Positions 34,310-45,386 of a stretch of 64,000 nt of DNA are shown in pieces. Under the pieces are notes generated by a model. That model was not told the DNA's origin and did no database searches. It worked only from the letters and a program-made list of their open reading frames with translations. The stretch is from Fundidesulfovibrio terrae (GTDB lineage Bacteria > Desulfobacterota > Desulfovibrionia > Desulfovibrionales > Desulfovibrionaceae), in NCBI RefSeq assembly GCF_022808915.1, contig NZ_JAKZFS010000001.1, positions 186,001-250,000 on the forward strand, read 5' to 3'. Numbering within the stretch: the first letter of the stretch is position 1; each line of letters opens with the position of its first letter. Position numbers and translations under genes: made by a program.

Positions 34310-34846
34310 ATGCTCGCCACAGACGAACTCAAAGCCGAACACCGGGGCATCGAGATCATGCTGCGCATCCTCGGGCAACTGGCCGACGCCGCTCAGTCAG
34401 GGCGCGGCCTGGACAAGGCCGACGCCGCCGATGTCATCGAATTTTTGAGAACCTTTGCCGACAAGTGCCACCACAGCAAGGAGGAGGACCTGCTCTTCCC
34501 GGCCCTGGAGGCGGCGGGAATCCCACGCCAGGGCGGCCCCGTGGGGGTGATGCTGCATGAGCACGACATCGGGCGGGGCTTCATCAAGGGCATGTCGGAC
34601 TCCCTGGCTTCGGGGGACATGGTCGGATTCGCGGGTGCGGCCAGGGGCTACATCGAACTCCTCTCGAACCACATCGCCAAGGAGGACAACGTGCTCTTCA
34701 AGATGGCCGACCAGGCGCTCTCCCCGCAAAAGCAGGAGGAACTGGTCCGGGCCTTCGCGGCCATGGAGCGCGACCACATGGGCGAGGGCGTGCACGAAGC
34801 CTTCCACGCCATGATGGACCGGTTGGCCGTCAAGTACCTGGGCTAG
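34310..34846 (+). CDS. Hemerythrin HHE-domain protein
   Basis: This 178-residue four-helix protein has the di-iron ligand pattern: EHRGIEIM, then KCHHSKEEDLLFPAL, EHDIGRGFIKG, and NHIAKEDNVLFKMAD. Such proteins bind oxygen, nitric oxide or peroxide, or help repair iron-sulfur centres in anaerobes. Ribosome site AAGGAGGG is directly upstream of ATG 34310. It is divergent from hemL across a 159-base gap in which I see no clear operator. A hairpin follows the stop, and AT-rich foreign-looking DNA starts about 70 bases later. Confidence 0.88.
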   Translation: MLATDELKAEHRGIEIMLRILGQLADAAQSGRGLDKADAADVIEFLRTFADKCHHSKEEDLLFPALEAAGIPRQGGPVGVMLHEHDIGRGFIKGMSDSLASGDMVGFAGAARGYIELLSNHIAKEDNVLFKMADQALSPQKQEELVRAFAAMERDHMGEGVHEAFHAMMDRLAVKYLG

Positions 34847-34855
34847 AGGGCGAAC

Positions 34856-34888
34856 AAAAAAGGCGGGTTCCGGAATTCGGAACCCGCC
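34856..34888 (-). terminator. Terminator hairpin at the core/AT-rich junction
   Basis: GGCGGGTTCCG and CGGAACCCGCC pair over 11 bases around a short AT loop. The T run (TTTTTTGTT) follows the stem on the reverse strand, so by sequence it would stop leftward transcripts coming from the AT-rich patch. The stem may also protect the 3' end of the rightward hemerythrin mRNA. Confidence 0.72.
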
Positions 34889-34922
34889 GCCGTTACGCCG
34901 GTCATCCGGCCAGTCATTAGGT

Positions 34923-35453
34923 ATGGCGAGCCGTCCTAGTGGTGGCCTGCCATTTTTGATCCAAAGCGTTGACGTCCCGGAGCCCCTTTTCATAGCATGC
35001 ACCAAGGTTCCACATGAATTGAGGAAAATATATGAAGAGTACATTTCCGGACCAGTTTGGGCTGCTTTCCGGGCAAACATATTAGCAATACGGAAAAAAA
35101 ATTTTCGTCAATAATGATGGTTTTGAGGATTACGAAGTACTTTCAAATTATTGTGAAAATTGTGGATGGGATTTTCCCTCTAACAAATTAGAGCTTCATC
35201 ATCTCCATCATCGTAGTCTTTGGAGGGAGAAGCCCGAAGATGTTCTTCTGGTATGTGCGAAATGTCATTCAAGACTTGATGATATACGAGCAGAAGAAGG
35301 GAAAAACGATCAGATGAAGCCTACGATGATGCCAGAATCGCTGGGTGGCTTAGGGCAAAGTACGGAGAGGATTGGATGGTATGCTACAATCCAGATGTTT
35401 TAATCGAGGAGGCCGTGGAAAGATTGGCTGAATTAGACGATGAATATTGGTGA
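34923..35453 (+). pseudogene. Frameshifted HNH-type zinc endonuclease gene
   Basis: Three frames join into one protein. Frame one runs from MASRPSGGLPFL to FRANILAIRKK. After an eight-A run near 35095 the next frame reads FVNNDGFEDYEVLSNYCENCGWDF, then LELHHLHHRSLW, then DVLLVCAKCHSRLDDIRAEE. Near 35310 the reading must move again to DEAYDDARIAGWLRAKYGEDW through ELDDEYW. The C-x2-C, H-H and C-x2-C set is a zinc-ribboned HNH nuclease. Two shifts suggest a decayed gene, though errors at homopolymers are possible. Composition is AT-rich against a 67% GC background, which points to recent transfer. Confidence 0.72.
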
Positions 35454-35481
35454 TCATGCGTCTTGTGATTGTCAGAGTACA

Positions 35482-36104
35482 TCAATAAAATAAGGCTTCA
35501 AGGCAGGTAATACTTCTGACCTCATTGACCAAGTCAATGTCCTTTAAGGGTGTTGATTTCTCAATGAACTCCTTGTAGTTTTCTGCGGATTCTAAAATGA
35601 CGTGTGCAGTTTTTCTAGCAAAAACAAAATTTCCAGGAAAGCGCCATTCACGTTCATGAGACCAATCAACAGGAGTTGTTGTGTTGGGAGAGTAATGAAC
35701 TACTCGCCAATGCTCTTCAGGTGGTAATATGTTTTTTGCTACGTTCTTGTCTTCATATATAACCGGACGGCAGCCCAAGGCAAAAGCATAATTTACTTGA
35801 AATCCTAGCCCGACACCAGTGTATCTTGTTTTATCGTATCCTTTTCGTTCCTTATACTCTCGCTCAAATTTTAAATTTTGACAAATAGAGTAAAGGGGAA
35901 TGTTTTGAAAGCATGCCGCGCCTCGATCTCCAATTATAAATGCCTCTGCTGGCTTGCTGGCAATAATTGTTTTTTCGCACAATATTTTAATAAGAACATC
36001 GACCGCCGATTTATCTCCCGCAGGACGAGTTAAATGAAAGATGCTGTGTGTTAAATCGGAACGTGACGAAAGCCTGCCAATCCAGTCACTTACGTCATAG
36101 CTCA

Positions 36105-36105
<1 letters not shown>
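35482..36105 (-). CDS. AbiGi/DUF2971-like putative abortive-infection protein
   Basis: This 207-residue AT-rich gene encodes a protein starting MSYDVSDWIGRLSSRSDLTHSIFHLTRP. The SDLTH..HLTR start, ILCEKTII, ACFQNIPLYSICQNL, VGLGFQVNYAFALGCRPVIYED, then VDWSHEREWRFPGN is the layout of AbiGi- and DUF2971-type proteins found in phage-defence loci. That link is by pattern, not search, and the enzymatic role is unknown. Its ATG shares one base with the alaS stop (TAATG), so it would be translated by coupling to alaS. Codon use is clearly unlike alaS, and an HNH pseudogene lies beside it. Confidence 0.6.
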
Positions 36106-38750
<2,645 letters not shown>

Positions 38751-38773
38751 GGGGGTTGTCTCCTCAAGAATTT

Positions 38774-38851
38774 CGAGAGGAAACTTTTTGAAAAAAGTTT
38801 CCTCTCGAGCTCTCCTTCACAAACTTTTAACGGGCTTCGCGTCTAAGCCCG
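38774..38851 (-). terminator. Two hairpins between recA and alaS
   Basis: CGGGCTT..AAGCCCG (38831-38851) lies just after the recA stop and is followed on the reverse strand by TTAAAAG. A longer, nearly perfect 16-bp inverted repeat, CGAGAGGAAACTTTTT (38774-38789) with its complement (38792-38807), follows. Either or both may end recA transcripts, and the second resembles the A/T-cored hairpin at 4505-4543. Confidence 0.6.
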
Positions 38852-38857
38852 GAAATA

Positions 38858-39898
38858 TTACTCTTGGGCTTCGGCGGCGGCTTCCTTGAGCCCCAGGTGC
38901 TCGTAGATCTTGTCCTCGATCTGCTGCTTGATCTCGGGGTGCTCGCGCAAGAACTCCCGCACGTTCTCCTTGCCCTGGCCCAGGCGCTCCGAGCCGTAGG
39001 CGAACCACGCGCCGGATTTATCGACAATATTCATCTCCACGCCCATGTCGATGAGCTCGCCCTCGCGGGAGATGCCCGTGCCGTAGAGGATGTCGAACTG
39101 CGCCTCGCGGAACGGCGGGGCCACCTTGTTCTTCACCACCTTCACCCGGCAGCGCGACCCGTAGACTTCTTCCTTGTCCTTCAGGGTCTGGATCTTGCGG
39201 ATGTCCATGCGGGTGGAGGCGTAGAACTTGAGCGCGTGGCCGCCCGTGGTGGTCTCGGGGTTGCCGTAGCCGGTCTGGCCGATCTTCATGCGGATCTGGT
39301 TGATGAAGATGACCGCGCTCTGGGACTTGTGGATGGTGCCGGTGAGCTTGCGCATGGCGTGGCTCATGAGGCGCGCCTGCCCGCCCACCTGGGTCTCGCC
39401 CATCTCGCCTTCCAGTTCGGCCTGAGGGATGAGCGCGGCCACCGAGTCGATGACGATCACGTCCACGGCGCTGGAGCGCACCAGCAGGTCGCAGATGTCC
39501 AGGGCCTGCTCGCCGTAATCGGGCTGCGAGATGAGCAGTTCGTCGGTCTTCACGCCCAGGCGCTTGGCGTAGTTGACGTCGAGTGCGTGCTCGGCGTCGA
39601 TGAAGGCCGCCGTGCCGCCCTTTTTCTGGGATTCGGCGATGATGTGCAGGGCCAGGGTGGTCTTGCCCGAGGATTCCGGGCCGAAAATTTCGGTGACGCG
39701 CCCCTTGGGGATTCCCCCGATGCCCAGCGCCAAGTCCACGCCGATGGAGCCCGTGGGGATGGACGGGATGGCCGCGTGGGTCTCCTCGTCCAGGCGCATG
39801 ACGGAGCCCTGGCCGTATTTGCGCTCGATGGTGGTCAGGGCGGTGGTCAGGGCCTCGAGGCGGGCGTCCTGGGCGTTGGAGGCGGATTTCTTGGCCAT
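38858..39898 (-). CDS. recA: Recombinase RecA
   Basis: This 346-residue strand-exchange ATPase has Walker [31 protein letters not shown], Walker [13 protein letters not shown], the DNA-binding loop L1 [33 protein letters not shown], and an acidic C-terminus. ATG 39898 ([14 protein letters not shown]) is the usual start; the longer frame upstream lacks resemblance. About 30 bases before the start lies ATGCCCAAGGGGCAT (39928-39942), a 6-3-6 inverted repeat in the promoter region that may be an operator, but it is not a LexA box that I recognise. Confidence 0.98.
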   Translation of the reverse strand: MAKKSASNAQDARLEALTTALTTIERKYGQGSVMRLDEETHAAIPSIPTGSIGVDLALGIGGIPKGRVTEIFGPESSGKTTLALHIIAESQKKGGTAAFIDAEHALDVNYAKRLGVKTDELLISQPDYGEQALDICDLLVRSSAVDVIVIDSVAALIPQAELEGEMGETQVGGQARLMSHAMRKLTGTIHKSQSAVIFINQIRMKIGQTGYGNPETTTGGHALKFYASTRMDIRKIQTLKDKEEVYGSRCRVKVVKNKVAPPFREAQFDILYGTGISREGELIDMGVEMNIVDKSGAWFAYGSERLGQGKENVREFLREHPEIKQQIEDKIYEHLGLKEAAAEAQE

Positions 39899-40068
39899 GG
39901 GAGGGACATCCTTGTGAAATGTGGGAAATGCCCAAGGGGCATAGCAAAACGAAGTCCGAGGGGCAACGGGCATCTTGTCCCGGTGCCCGGCCCGTTGTCC
40001 GCGTCGCAACGCTTGCCGCAATCCCGCGAGGGGCGTACGTTCACGGCAAACTCACACAAGGAGGTCGT

Positions 40069-40482
40069 ATGAGCTTTCTTAAAGAGTTCAAGGAATTCGC
40101 CATGCGCGGCAACGTCATGGACCTCGCCGTGGGTGTGATCATCGGCGCTTCTTTCGGCAAGATCGTATCGTCGTTGGTGGCCGACGTGATCATGCCGCCG
40201 GTGGGGATGCTGCTCGGGGGAGTGGACTTCACCAGCCTCAAGCTCACCCTGGCCGCCCCCATCGAGGGGATGAAGAGCGCCACCCTGAACTACGGCAACT
40301 TCATCCAGACCCTGGTTGACTTCACCATCGTCGCCTTCGCCATCTTCCTCATGGTCAAGGGCATCAACGCCCTCAAACGAAGGGGGGAGAAGCCCGAGGA
40401 GCCGGCCGCGCCGCCGCCGGTTCCGCCCGACGTGGCGCTGCTTACGGAGATACGCGACCTGCTCAAGGCGCGCCAAGCCTAG
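40069..40482 (+). CDS. mscL: Large-conductance mechanosensitive channel
   Basis: This 137-residue inner-membrane channel opens under extreme turgor. The N-terminal [44 protein letters not shown] is the family signature with TM1, TM2 is [23 protein letters not shown], and the C-terminal bundle ends [26 protein letters not shown] stands right before ATG 40069. It is divergent from recA and followed 117 bases later by the PP-loop gene. Confidence 0.97.
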   Translation: MSFLKEFKEFAMRGNVMDLAVGVIIGASFGKIVSSLVADVIMPPVGMLLGGVDFTSLKLTLAAPIEGMKSATLNYGNFIQTLVDFTIVAFAIFLMVKGINALKRRGEKPEEPAAPPPVPPDVALLTEIRDLLKARQA

Positions 40483-40599
40483 TATCGCCTTTTGCGGCCT
40501 TCGTTGGTAGGCTTGCCCGGGCAGCGGCCGCGAGGCCGCCGTCCGGGCGCCGCGCGCCCGGGCGTGCCCGCCATCTGCAAGGAGAGTATTTCCCCGCCC

Positions 40600-41724
40600 A
40601 TGAAACAATACGACGTTTTGGCCATGTTCTCAGGCGGCCTGGACTCCATCCTGGCTGCGAAATCAGTTGCCGCGCAGGGGCTTGCGGTGCTCGGCCTGCA
40701 CTTCACCAGCCCCTTCTTCGGCCATCCGGACAAGATAGCGGGATGGTCCGCCGACTACGGCCTGGACATCGAGGCCGTGGACGTGGGGCCCGAGTACGTG
40801 GCCATGATGGACGCCCGGCCGCTCCACGGCGTGGGCAAGGGCCTGAACCCCTGCGTGGACTGCAAGATTCTCATGCTGGCGCGCTGCCGGGAGCTTCTTG
40901 GCGTGTACGGGGCCAAGTTCATCGTCACCGGCGAGGTGAAGGGCCAGCGGCCCATGTCCCAGCGCCGCGACGCCCTGGACATCATCAGCCGCGACGCCGG
41001 GGTGCGCGACGTGCTCCTGCGCCCGTTGTGCGCCAAGACCATGAAGCCCACCCCCATGGAGGAGTCAGGGCTTGTCGACCGCGAGAGGCTGCACGCCTTC
41101 GGGGGGCGCACGAGAAAGCCGCAGTTCAGGCTGGCCCGGGAACTGGGCATCACCAAATTCCCCCAGCCGGCCGGGGGCTGCAAACTCACGGAATTCGAGT
41201 CCGCCAAGCGCTACGTGCCGGTGTTCATGCACGCCAGGCCCGCCACCGACGCCGATTTCCACCTGGCCAACGTGGGCCGCCAGTTCTGGGCCGGGGCGCA
41301 CTGGATGGCCATGGGCCGCAACCGCGAGGACAACGAGACCCTGGCCCGCTTGGCCCGCCCCGGCGACCGGCTTCTGGACGTGATGGGCTTCCCGAGCCCG
41401 CTGGGCCTTGTTCGGGCGCTGCCGGGCGTGGACTGGAACGACGCCGCCCTCTCGGACGCGGCCGCGCTCCTTGCCTCGTACGCGCCCAAGGCCGCGGCCT
41501 CGGGCGAGCCCGTGCAGGTGCTCGCGCGCCTGGTGACGGACGCCGGGGCCACCGGTGCGGGCTCGCCCGGCGAGACCATGCCCTGGCCGGACGGCGAGGA
41601 CCGCGTGCTGACCGTTGCCCCTTCGCGCGCCACCCGCCTGGGGCTGGCCGACGTGGACTGGGAGGCGCTCATCCCGGTCAAGAAGGCCATGTTCGGCGAA
41701 TCCCAGGAGGACGACGGATACTGA
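40600..41724 (+). CDS. PP-loop ATPase with C-terminal NFACT-R-like domain, probable RNA thiolation
   Basis: This 374-residue protein starts with a PP-loop nucleotide-binding motif (FSGGLDSILAAKSVAAQG), as in ThiI and MnmA, and has a paired cysteine (NPCVDCKILML) and FIVTGEVKGQRPMSQRRDALDIIS. From about residue 215, FHLANVGRQFWAGAHWMAMGRNREDNETL resembles the NFACT-R (DUF814) RNA-binding domain, which comparative work has described joined to PP-loop thiolation enzymes. It likely adenylates a uridine or other base for sulfur transfer; the RNA target is unknown. ATG 40600 lies after CAAGGAGAG. Confidence 0.78.
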   Translation: MKQYDVLAMFSGGLDSILAAKSVAAQGLAVLGLHFTSPFFGHPDKIAGWSADYGLDIEAVDVGPEYVAMMDARPLHGVGKGLNPCVDCKILMLARCRELLGVYGAKFIVTGEVKGQRPMSQRRDALDIISRDAGVRDVLLRPLCAKTMKPTPMEESGLVDRERLHAFGGRTRKPQFRLARELGITKFPQPAGGCKLTEFESAKRYVPVFMHARPATDADFHLANVGRQFWAGAHWMAMGRNREDNETLARLARPGDRLLDVMGFPSPLGLVRALPGVDWNDAALSDAAALLASYAPKAAASGEPVQVLARLVTDAGATGAGSPGETMPWPDGEDRVLTVAPSRATRLGLADVDWEALIPVKKAMFGESQEDDGY

Positions 41725-41946
41725 TCGCGCGAAATGCCCTCCTGGCGTAACTTTGGGGCGTCCGCCAACGTCTCCCTTGCAGCCGCGCTTGCCTCCGGGA
41801 GGGGCGGCGCGGTCAGGCCCCGGCGGGCGTTGGGAGACAACCGCCGGGGCCGGCCCGTTTCGCGCTTTTCCGTGCGGGCCGCCCGTCGGCCTGGGCGCGT
41901 TCGTCCCGCGTGAACCCTCGGTCGGGCCCGGCCCGGAGAACGATCC

Positions 41947-42708
41947 ATGATCCTGATCGCGACCCCCTGCTACAACGGCACCGTCCACGCCCAGTACATG
42001 ATCTCGCTCTTCAACATGGTGCGCACCCTGGGCAACGAGGGCGTCGCCTCCGACATCATGACCCCTTCCCACGAGAGCCTCATCACCCGGGCCCGCAACT
42101 TCATCGCCAACGAGTTCGTGCGCCACGAGGAATACAGCCACCTGCTCTTCATCGACTCGGACCTGTCCTTCCCGGCGGACACCGCCCTGCGCTACCTGCG
42201 CGCGGACAAGGACATCGTCTGCGGCGTCTACCCGCTGAAGTACCTGGACCTGGGCAAGGTGCGCTCCGTGCCCGGGGGGCTCTCGGACCCGGAGGCCGAG
42301 GCCGCCTCCCTGGACTACACCGTGAAGTTCAAGTCCGGCGAGGAGCCTGACGACAACGGCTTCATGAGCGTGGAGTACGGCTCCACGGGGTTCATGCTGA
42401 TAAAGCGCCGGGTGTTCGTGGAGATGGCCAGGGCCCATCCGGAGCTTCGCTACAAGTACTCCTACGCCGCGCTCTACGACCACGTGTTCGACAACTACGC
42501 CTTCTTCGACACCCTCATCGACCCCGACACCCGCGACTACCTCCCCGAGGACTACTCCTTCTGCAAGCGCTGGACGGCGCTCGGCGGGGAGGTCCACGCC
42601 GACATGCTGAGCCGGTTCGCCCACATCGGCAGCCGGGTCTACCAGGGGGACTATCCCCGCTTCGCCTCGTACAAGAGCCAGGAGGCGGACGGGCACGGCG
42701 GCGGCTGA
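41947..42708 (+). CDS. Glycosyltransferase-like protein (Anp1/GT-A type)
   Basis: This 253-residue soluble protein has a GT-A pattern: MILIATPCYNGTVHAQYMISL at the nucleotide-sugar strand, ESLITRARNFIANEFV, and LLFIDSDLSFPAD containing the D-x-D metal site. C-terminal parts (EYGSTGFMLIKRRVF, LPEDYSFCKRW) fit the same fold as Anp1/van1-like and phage-encoded glycosyltransferases. Donor and acceptor are unknown. Upstream lies a 222-base GC-rich gap with no recognisable element. A deacetylase gene follows on the same strand after 167 bases, so a cell-envelope polysaccharide role is possible. Confidence 0.8.
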   Translation: MILIATPCYNGTVHAQYMISLFNMVRTLGNEGVASDIMTPSHESLITRARNFIANEFVRHEEYSHLLFIDSDLSFPADTALRYLRADKDIVCGVYPLKYLDLGKVRSVPGGLSDPEAEAASLDYTVKFKSGEEPDDNGFMSVEYGSTGFMLIKRRVFVEMARAHPELRYKYSYAALYDHVFDNYAFFDTLIDPDTRDYLPEDYSFCKRWTALGGEVHADMLSRFAHIGSRVYQGDYPRFASYKSQEADGHGGG

Positions 42709-42875
42709 GGCCGGCGCTTTCCTTTCCTGGCGGCCCGCTCCCGCCCCTGCCTTACGGTCCCTCCCGCCGGGCTCGGCCGGATTTTCGCCGTCCGCACCGG
42801 TTCTCAAATCCCTCGTTAATGAGTATGCTTGTGTCCTGCCCGCACGGGCATGTGGGTCACAAGGAGTAGCCTCTC

Positions 42876-43892
42876 ATGAACAGACGCCATTTTCTCGGAG
42901 TCCTCGGCGCCTCGGCCGCAGTCTGCGCCATGGGAGGGACGGCCCGGGCGTTCAGAGCCCCGATGCCCAACGGCAAGGGGCCCAAGGGCAAGGGAATGGT
43001 GACCTTCACCTTCGACGACGGCATCGCCTCGACCAACCGCTACGCCCTGCCGGTGCTCAAGAGATGGGGCATGGCGGCCACCGCGGGCATCGTGGTGGGC
43101 AAGATGCTTTCGGACGACAACGACTACATGGACCTCGCTTCCGTGCGCGAACTGGAGAGCAACGGCTGGGAGATCGCCTCCCACGGCATGAGCCGGGTGA
43201 ACCCCCTGAACATCCCCAGGCTCTACGAGCAGGAGCCCCTCTCGGGGTGGCGCCCGGACAAGGACAACCCCGCCCATTTCCAGGCCCGCTACGATTACGA
43301 ATACGTGCCCGGCCTCTCTCAGGACGGAACGGCCTACAAGGCGGTGGAAAGCCTGAACCGGCTGCTGGACACGCCCGGCACCTACTGGCTCGACCGGACC
43401 ATCGCCGAGCTGCACGTGCACGTCCTGCGCGGGGGCGACCCGGAGTCCCTGAACATCCGGACCGGATCGCTGCAGCGGGGCATGGAGGAATCCAAGCGGT
43501 CCCTGACGGAACTCGGGTTCACCGTGGACACCTTCGTGGCCCCGAAAAATTACTGGACGCAGGACGAAGAGAACCTCTGCAAGCGCTATTACGCCCGCGC
43601 CTGCGCCCAGAACGATTCGGACAACCGCCGGGCCACGTTCAACCCCTATTCCATCAAGCGCTTCACGGTGCGCAAGGGCGACACGCCCCAGACGCTCGTG
43701 AACACCATCAAGGACCACAGCCTCGCAGCCGGCAGCTGGGTGGTGTTCTGCCTGCACGGCGTGGGCGAGGACCTGGGCTGGGGCACCTACCCCGTGGAGA
43801 GCCTCGATTCCGTCTGCGCATGGATTGCGGAGCAGAAGATCCCGGTGGTGACGGTGCGCGAGGGCTGCAGGCTGATGCTCGAAACCCGGTAG
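42876..43892 (+). CDS. Exported polysaccharide deacetylase (CE4 family)
   Basis: This 338-residue protein begins MNRRHFLGVLGASAAVCAMGGTARA; the RRHFLG pattern followed by a hydrophobic core looks like a Tat signal, or possibly a Sec signal. The CE4 domain shows MVTFTFDDGIASTNRYALPVL (catalytic Asp and metal Asp), GWEIASHGMSRV (metal His) and the late FCLHGVGED segment. It should remove N-acetyl groups from a polysaccharide or peptidoglycan. There is an insert of about 80 residues (roughly 120-200) not usual for the core domain. AAGGAG lies eleven bases before the ATG. Confidence 0.86.
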   Translation: MNRRHFLGVLGASAAVCAMGGTARAFRAPMPNGKGPKGKGMVTFTFDDGIASTNRYALPVLKRWGMAATAGIVVGKMLSDDNDYMDLASVRELESNGWEIASHGMSRVNPLNIPRLYEQEPLSGWRPDKDNPAHFQARYDYEYVPGLSQDGTAYKAVESLNRLLDTPGTYWLDRTIAELHVHVLRGGDPESLNIRTGSLQRGMEESKRSLTELGFTVDTFVAPKNYWTQDEENLCKRYYARACAQNDSDNRRATFNPYSIKRFTVRKGDTPQTLVNTIKDHSLAAGSWVVFCLHGVGEDLGWGTYPVESLDSVCAWIAEQKIPVVTVREGCRLMLETR

Positions 43893-43926
43893 TGCCCTGG
43901 GCCCAATAGATCGGAGAGGCGTTGCA

Positions 43927-44160
43927 ATGAAGGTCGCGGAAGGTCAGCTCGAGCTGCTCCAGCATGTGGCGGAGCAGCTGCGCACGGATAAAAGCCTGGC
44001 TGGAGAACTCATCCGGGAATACATCGACGGCATGGTCAAGGATCAGGCCGTGGCCCCGGACGTGCTGCCCAACACGGTGCACATCAAGCACGACAAGGAG
44101 CCCGTCAGGCACCCCGACGTCTCCCCCGATTCGGGCAGGGTGGTGGACCGCTCCGCCTGA
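43927..44160 (+). CDS. Small hypothetical protein
   Basis: A 77-residue polar protein, MKVAEGQLELLQHVAEQLRT onward, predicted as helix in its first half and a proline-containing polar tail (HDKEPVRHPDVSPDSGR). No family recognised. GGAGAGG sits before the ATG, coding bias is like its neighbours, and it begins 35 bases after the deacetylase, so it is probably real and co-transcribed. It converges on lrgB. Confidence 0.6.
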   Translation: MKVAEGQLELLQHVAEQLRTDKSLAGELIREYIDGMVKDQAVAPDVLPNTVHIKHDKEPVRHPDVSPDSGRVVDRSA

Positions 44161-44178
44161 GGCGCGGCCAGGTCCCCC

Positions 44179-44865
44179 TCAGCCCAGAAGCCACACAGCC
44201 AGCGGCGCGCACGCCGCCGTGAACATCCCCGCCAGAATCATGGCCAGCCCGGCCATGGACCCCGGCAGCTCCCCCTCCATGAGGGCCGACGCCGTGCCCT
44301 GGGCATGGGCGGCCGTGCCCAGGGACAGCCCTCGCGCCACGGGATCGGTTATGCCGAGCCTCGTCAGGAGGGGCGCGCCGATGAGCCCCCCCAGCGTCCC
44401 CGTGGCCACCACGAAGGCCGCAGCCAGGGGCGGGATGCCGCCGCTCAGCCTGGCGATCTCCACCGCGAAGGGGATGGACACCCCCTTGGGGACGATGGAC
44501 ATCACCACCTCCCGGGGCAGTCCCCCGGCCTTGGCGATGAAGCCGGCCGACAGCATGGCCGCGAGCGACCCGCAGGCCACGCTGGCCGCGATGGGCAGGG
44601 CGTATTTCCCGATCAGCCTCCGGCAGCGGTAGAGCGGCACGGCCAGGCCGACCGTGGCCGGGCCCAGAGGGAAGGTCATGATGTCGCGGCCTTCGGCGTA
44701 GGACTCGAAGGGGATGCCGCAGGCCACGAGCACGGCCACCACCGCCGCGGAGCTCAGGATGACCACGTTGAGCAGCGGATGGACGTAGCGCAGGTACAGC
44801 CGCCGGAAGGCGACGTAGGCCGCGAGCGTCACGGCGATGCTGAAGAGGACCACCAGGTGCTGCAC
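44179..44865 (-). CDS. lrgB: LrgB/CidB-family membrane protein
   Basis: A 228-residue inner-membrane protein with seven or so hydrophobic segments and the family stretch MTFPLGPATVGLAVPLYR, PKGVSIPFAVEIARLSGGIPPLAAAFVVATGTLGGLIG, and LGTAAHAQGTASAL. LrgB/CidB proteins take part in holin-like control of murein hydrolases or in export of glycolate- or pyruvate-like metabolites. GTG 44865 is the start, two bases after the lrgA stop, so the pair is coupled. Confidence 0.9.
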   Translation of the reverse strand: MQHLVVLFSIAVTLAAYVAFRRLYLRYVHPLLNVVILSSAAVVAVLVACGIPFESYAEGRDIMTFPLGPATVGLAVPLYRCRRLIGKYALPIAASVACGSLAAMLSAGFIAKAGGLPREVVMSIVPKGVSIPFAVEIARLSGGIPPLAAAFVVATGTLGGLIGAPLLTRLGITDPVARGLSLGTAAHAQGTASALMEGELPGSMAGLAMILAGMFTAACAPLAVWLLG

Positions 44866-44867
44866 GG

Positions 44868-45233
44868 TCAGCCCTCCCGCCCTTGCCGGTCAATGCGCTG
44901 GGTGATGAAGCCCACGGTCCAGAGCGGCAGCAGCGTGCTGACCAGGATGGCCGCAAGCAGCGTCCAGGCGTGCTCGCGGAAGACGCCGCCCCAGTTCATC
45001 AGGCCCACCGTGATGGGGATGAAGAAGAACACCAGGTGCCTGAGCAGGAAGTCCGCCGCTTCCTGGACGTATTCGAGCTTGACCACGCCAAGCCGCAGAA
45101 GCGCGAACAGCGCGGCCACGCCGACCACGTTGCCCGGCACGGGCAGGCCGGTTGCGGCCACGAACCAGGTGCTGGCCCGGTAGATGGCCCACAGCAGCGC
45201 CGTCTGGGCGGCGAGCAGCAGAAGTTTTCGCAT
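44868..45233 (-). CDS. lrgA: LrgA/CidA-family holin-like protein
   Basis: A 121-residue membrane protein with four hydrophobic helices and the CidA/LrgA pattern: TGLPVPGNVVGVAALFALLRLG, VQEAADFLLRHLVFFFIPITVGLMNW and AILVSTLLPLWTVGFITQ. It is thought to act with LrgB, which follows two bases later. ATG 45233 is chosen; in-frame starts 16 and 25 codons upstream (the latter a MASSLAQS-type extension) are possible but less typical. Confidence 0.88.
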   Translation of the reverse strand: MRKLLLLAAQTALLWAIYRASTWFVAATGLPVPGNVVGVAALFALLRLGVVKLEYVQEAADFLLRHLVFFFIPITVGLMNWGGVFREHAWTLLAAILVSTLLPLWTVGFITQRIDRQGREG

Positions 45234-45386
45234 GGGGTATGCCTTGCCGGATAGGGATTGCGCGAGCGAGGAGGCCATCTTGGCGGATCGCTTCCGCGAA
45301 GGCAAGCCCGCCGGGGCCGCTATCCGGGATCGAGCCTGAACGCCTGGCCGTCTTCCCGGACCGGAGCCGGGGCTCAGGCGGGGCCG

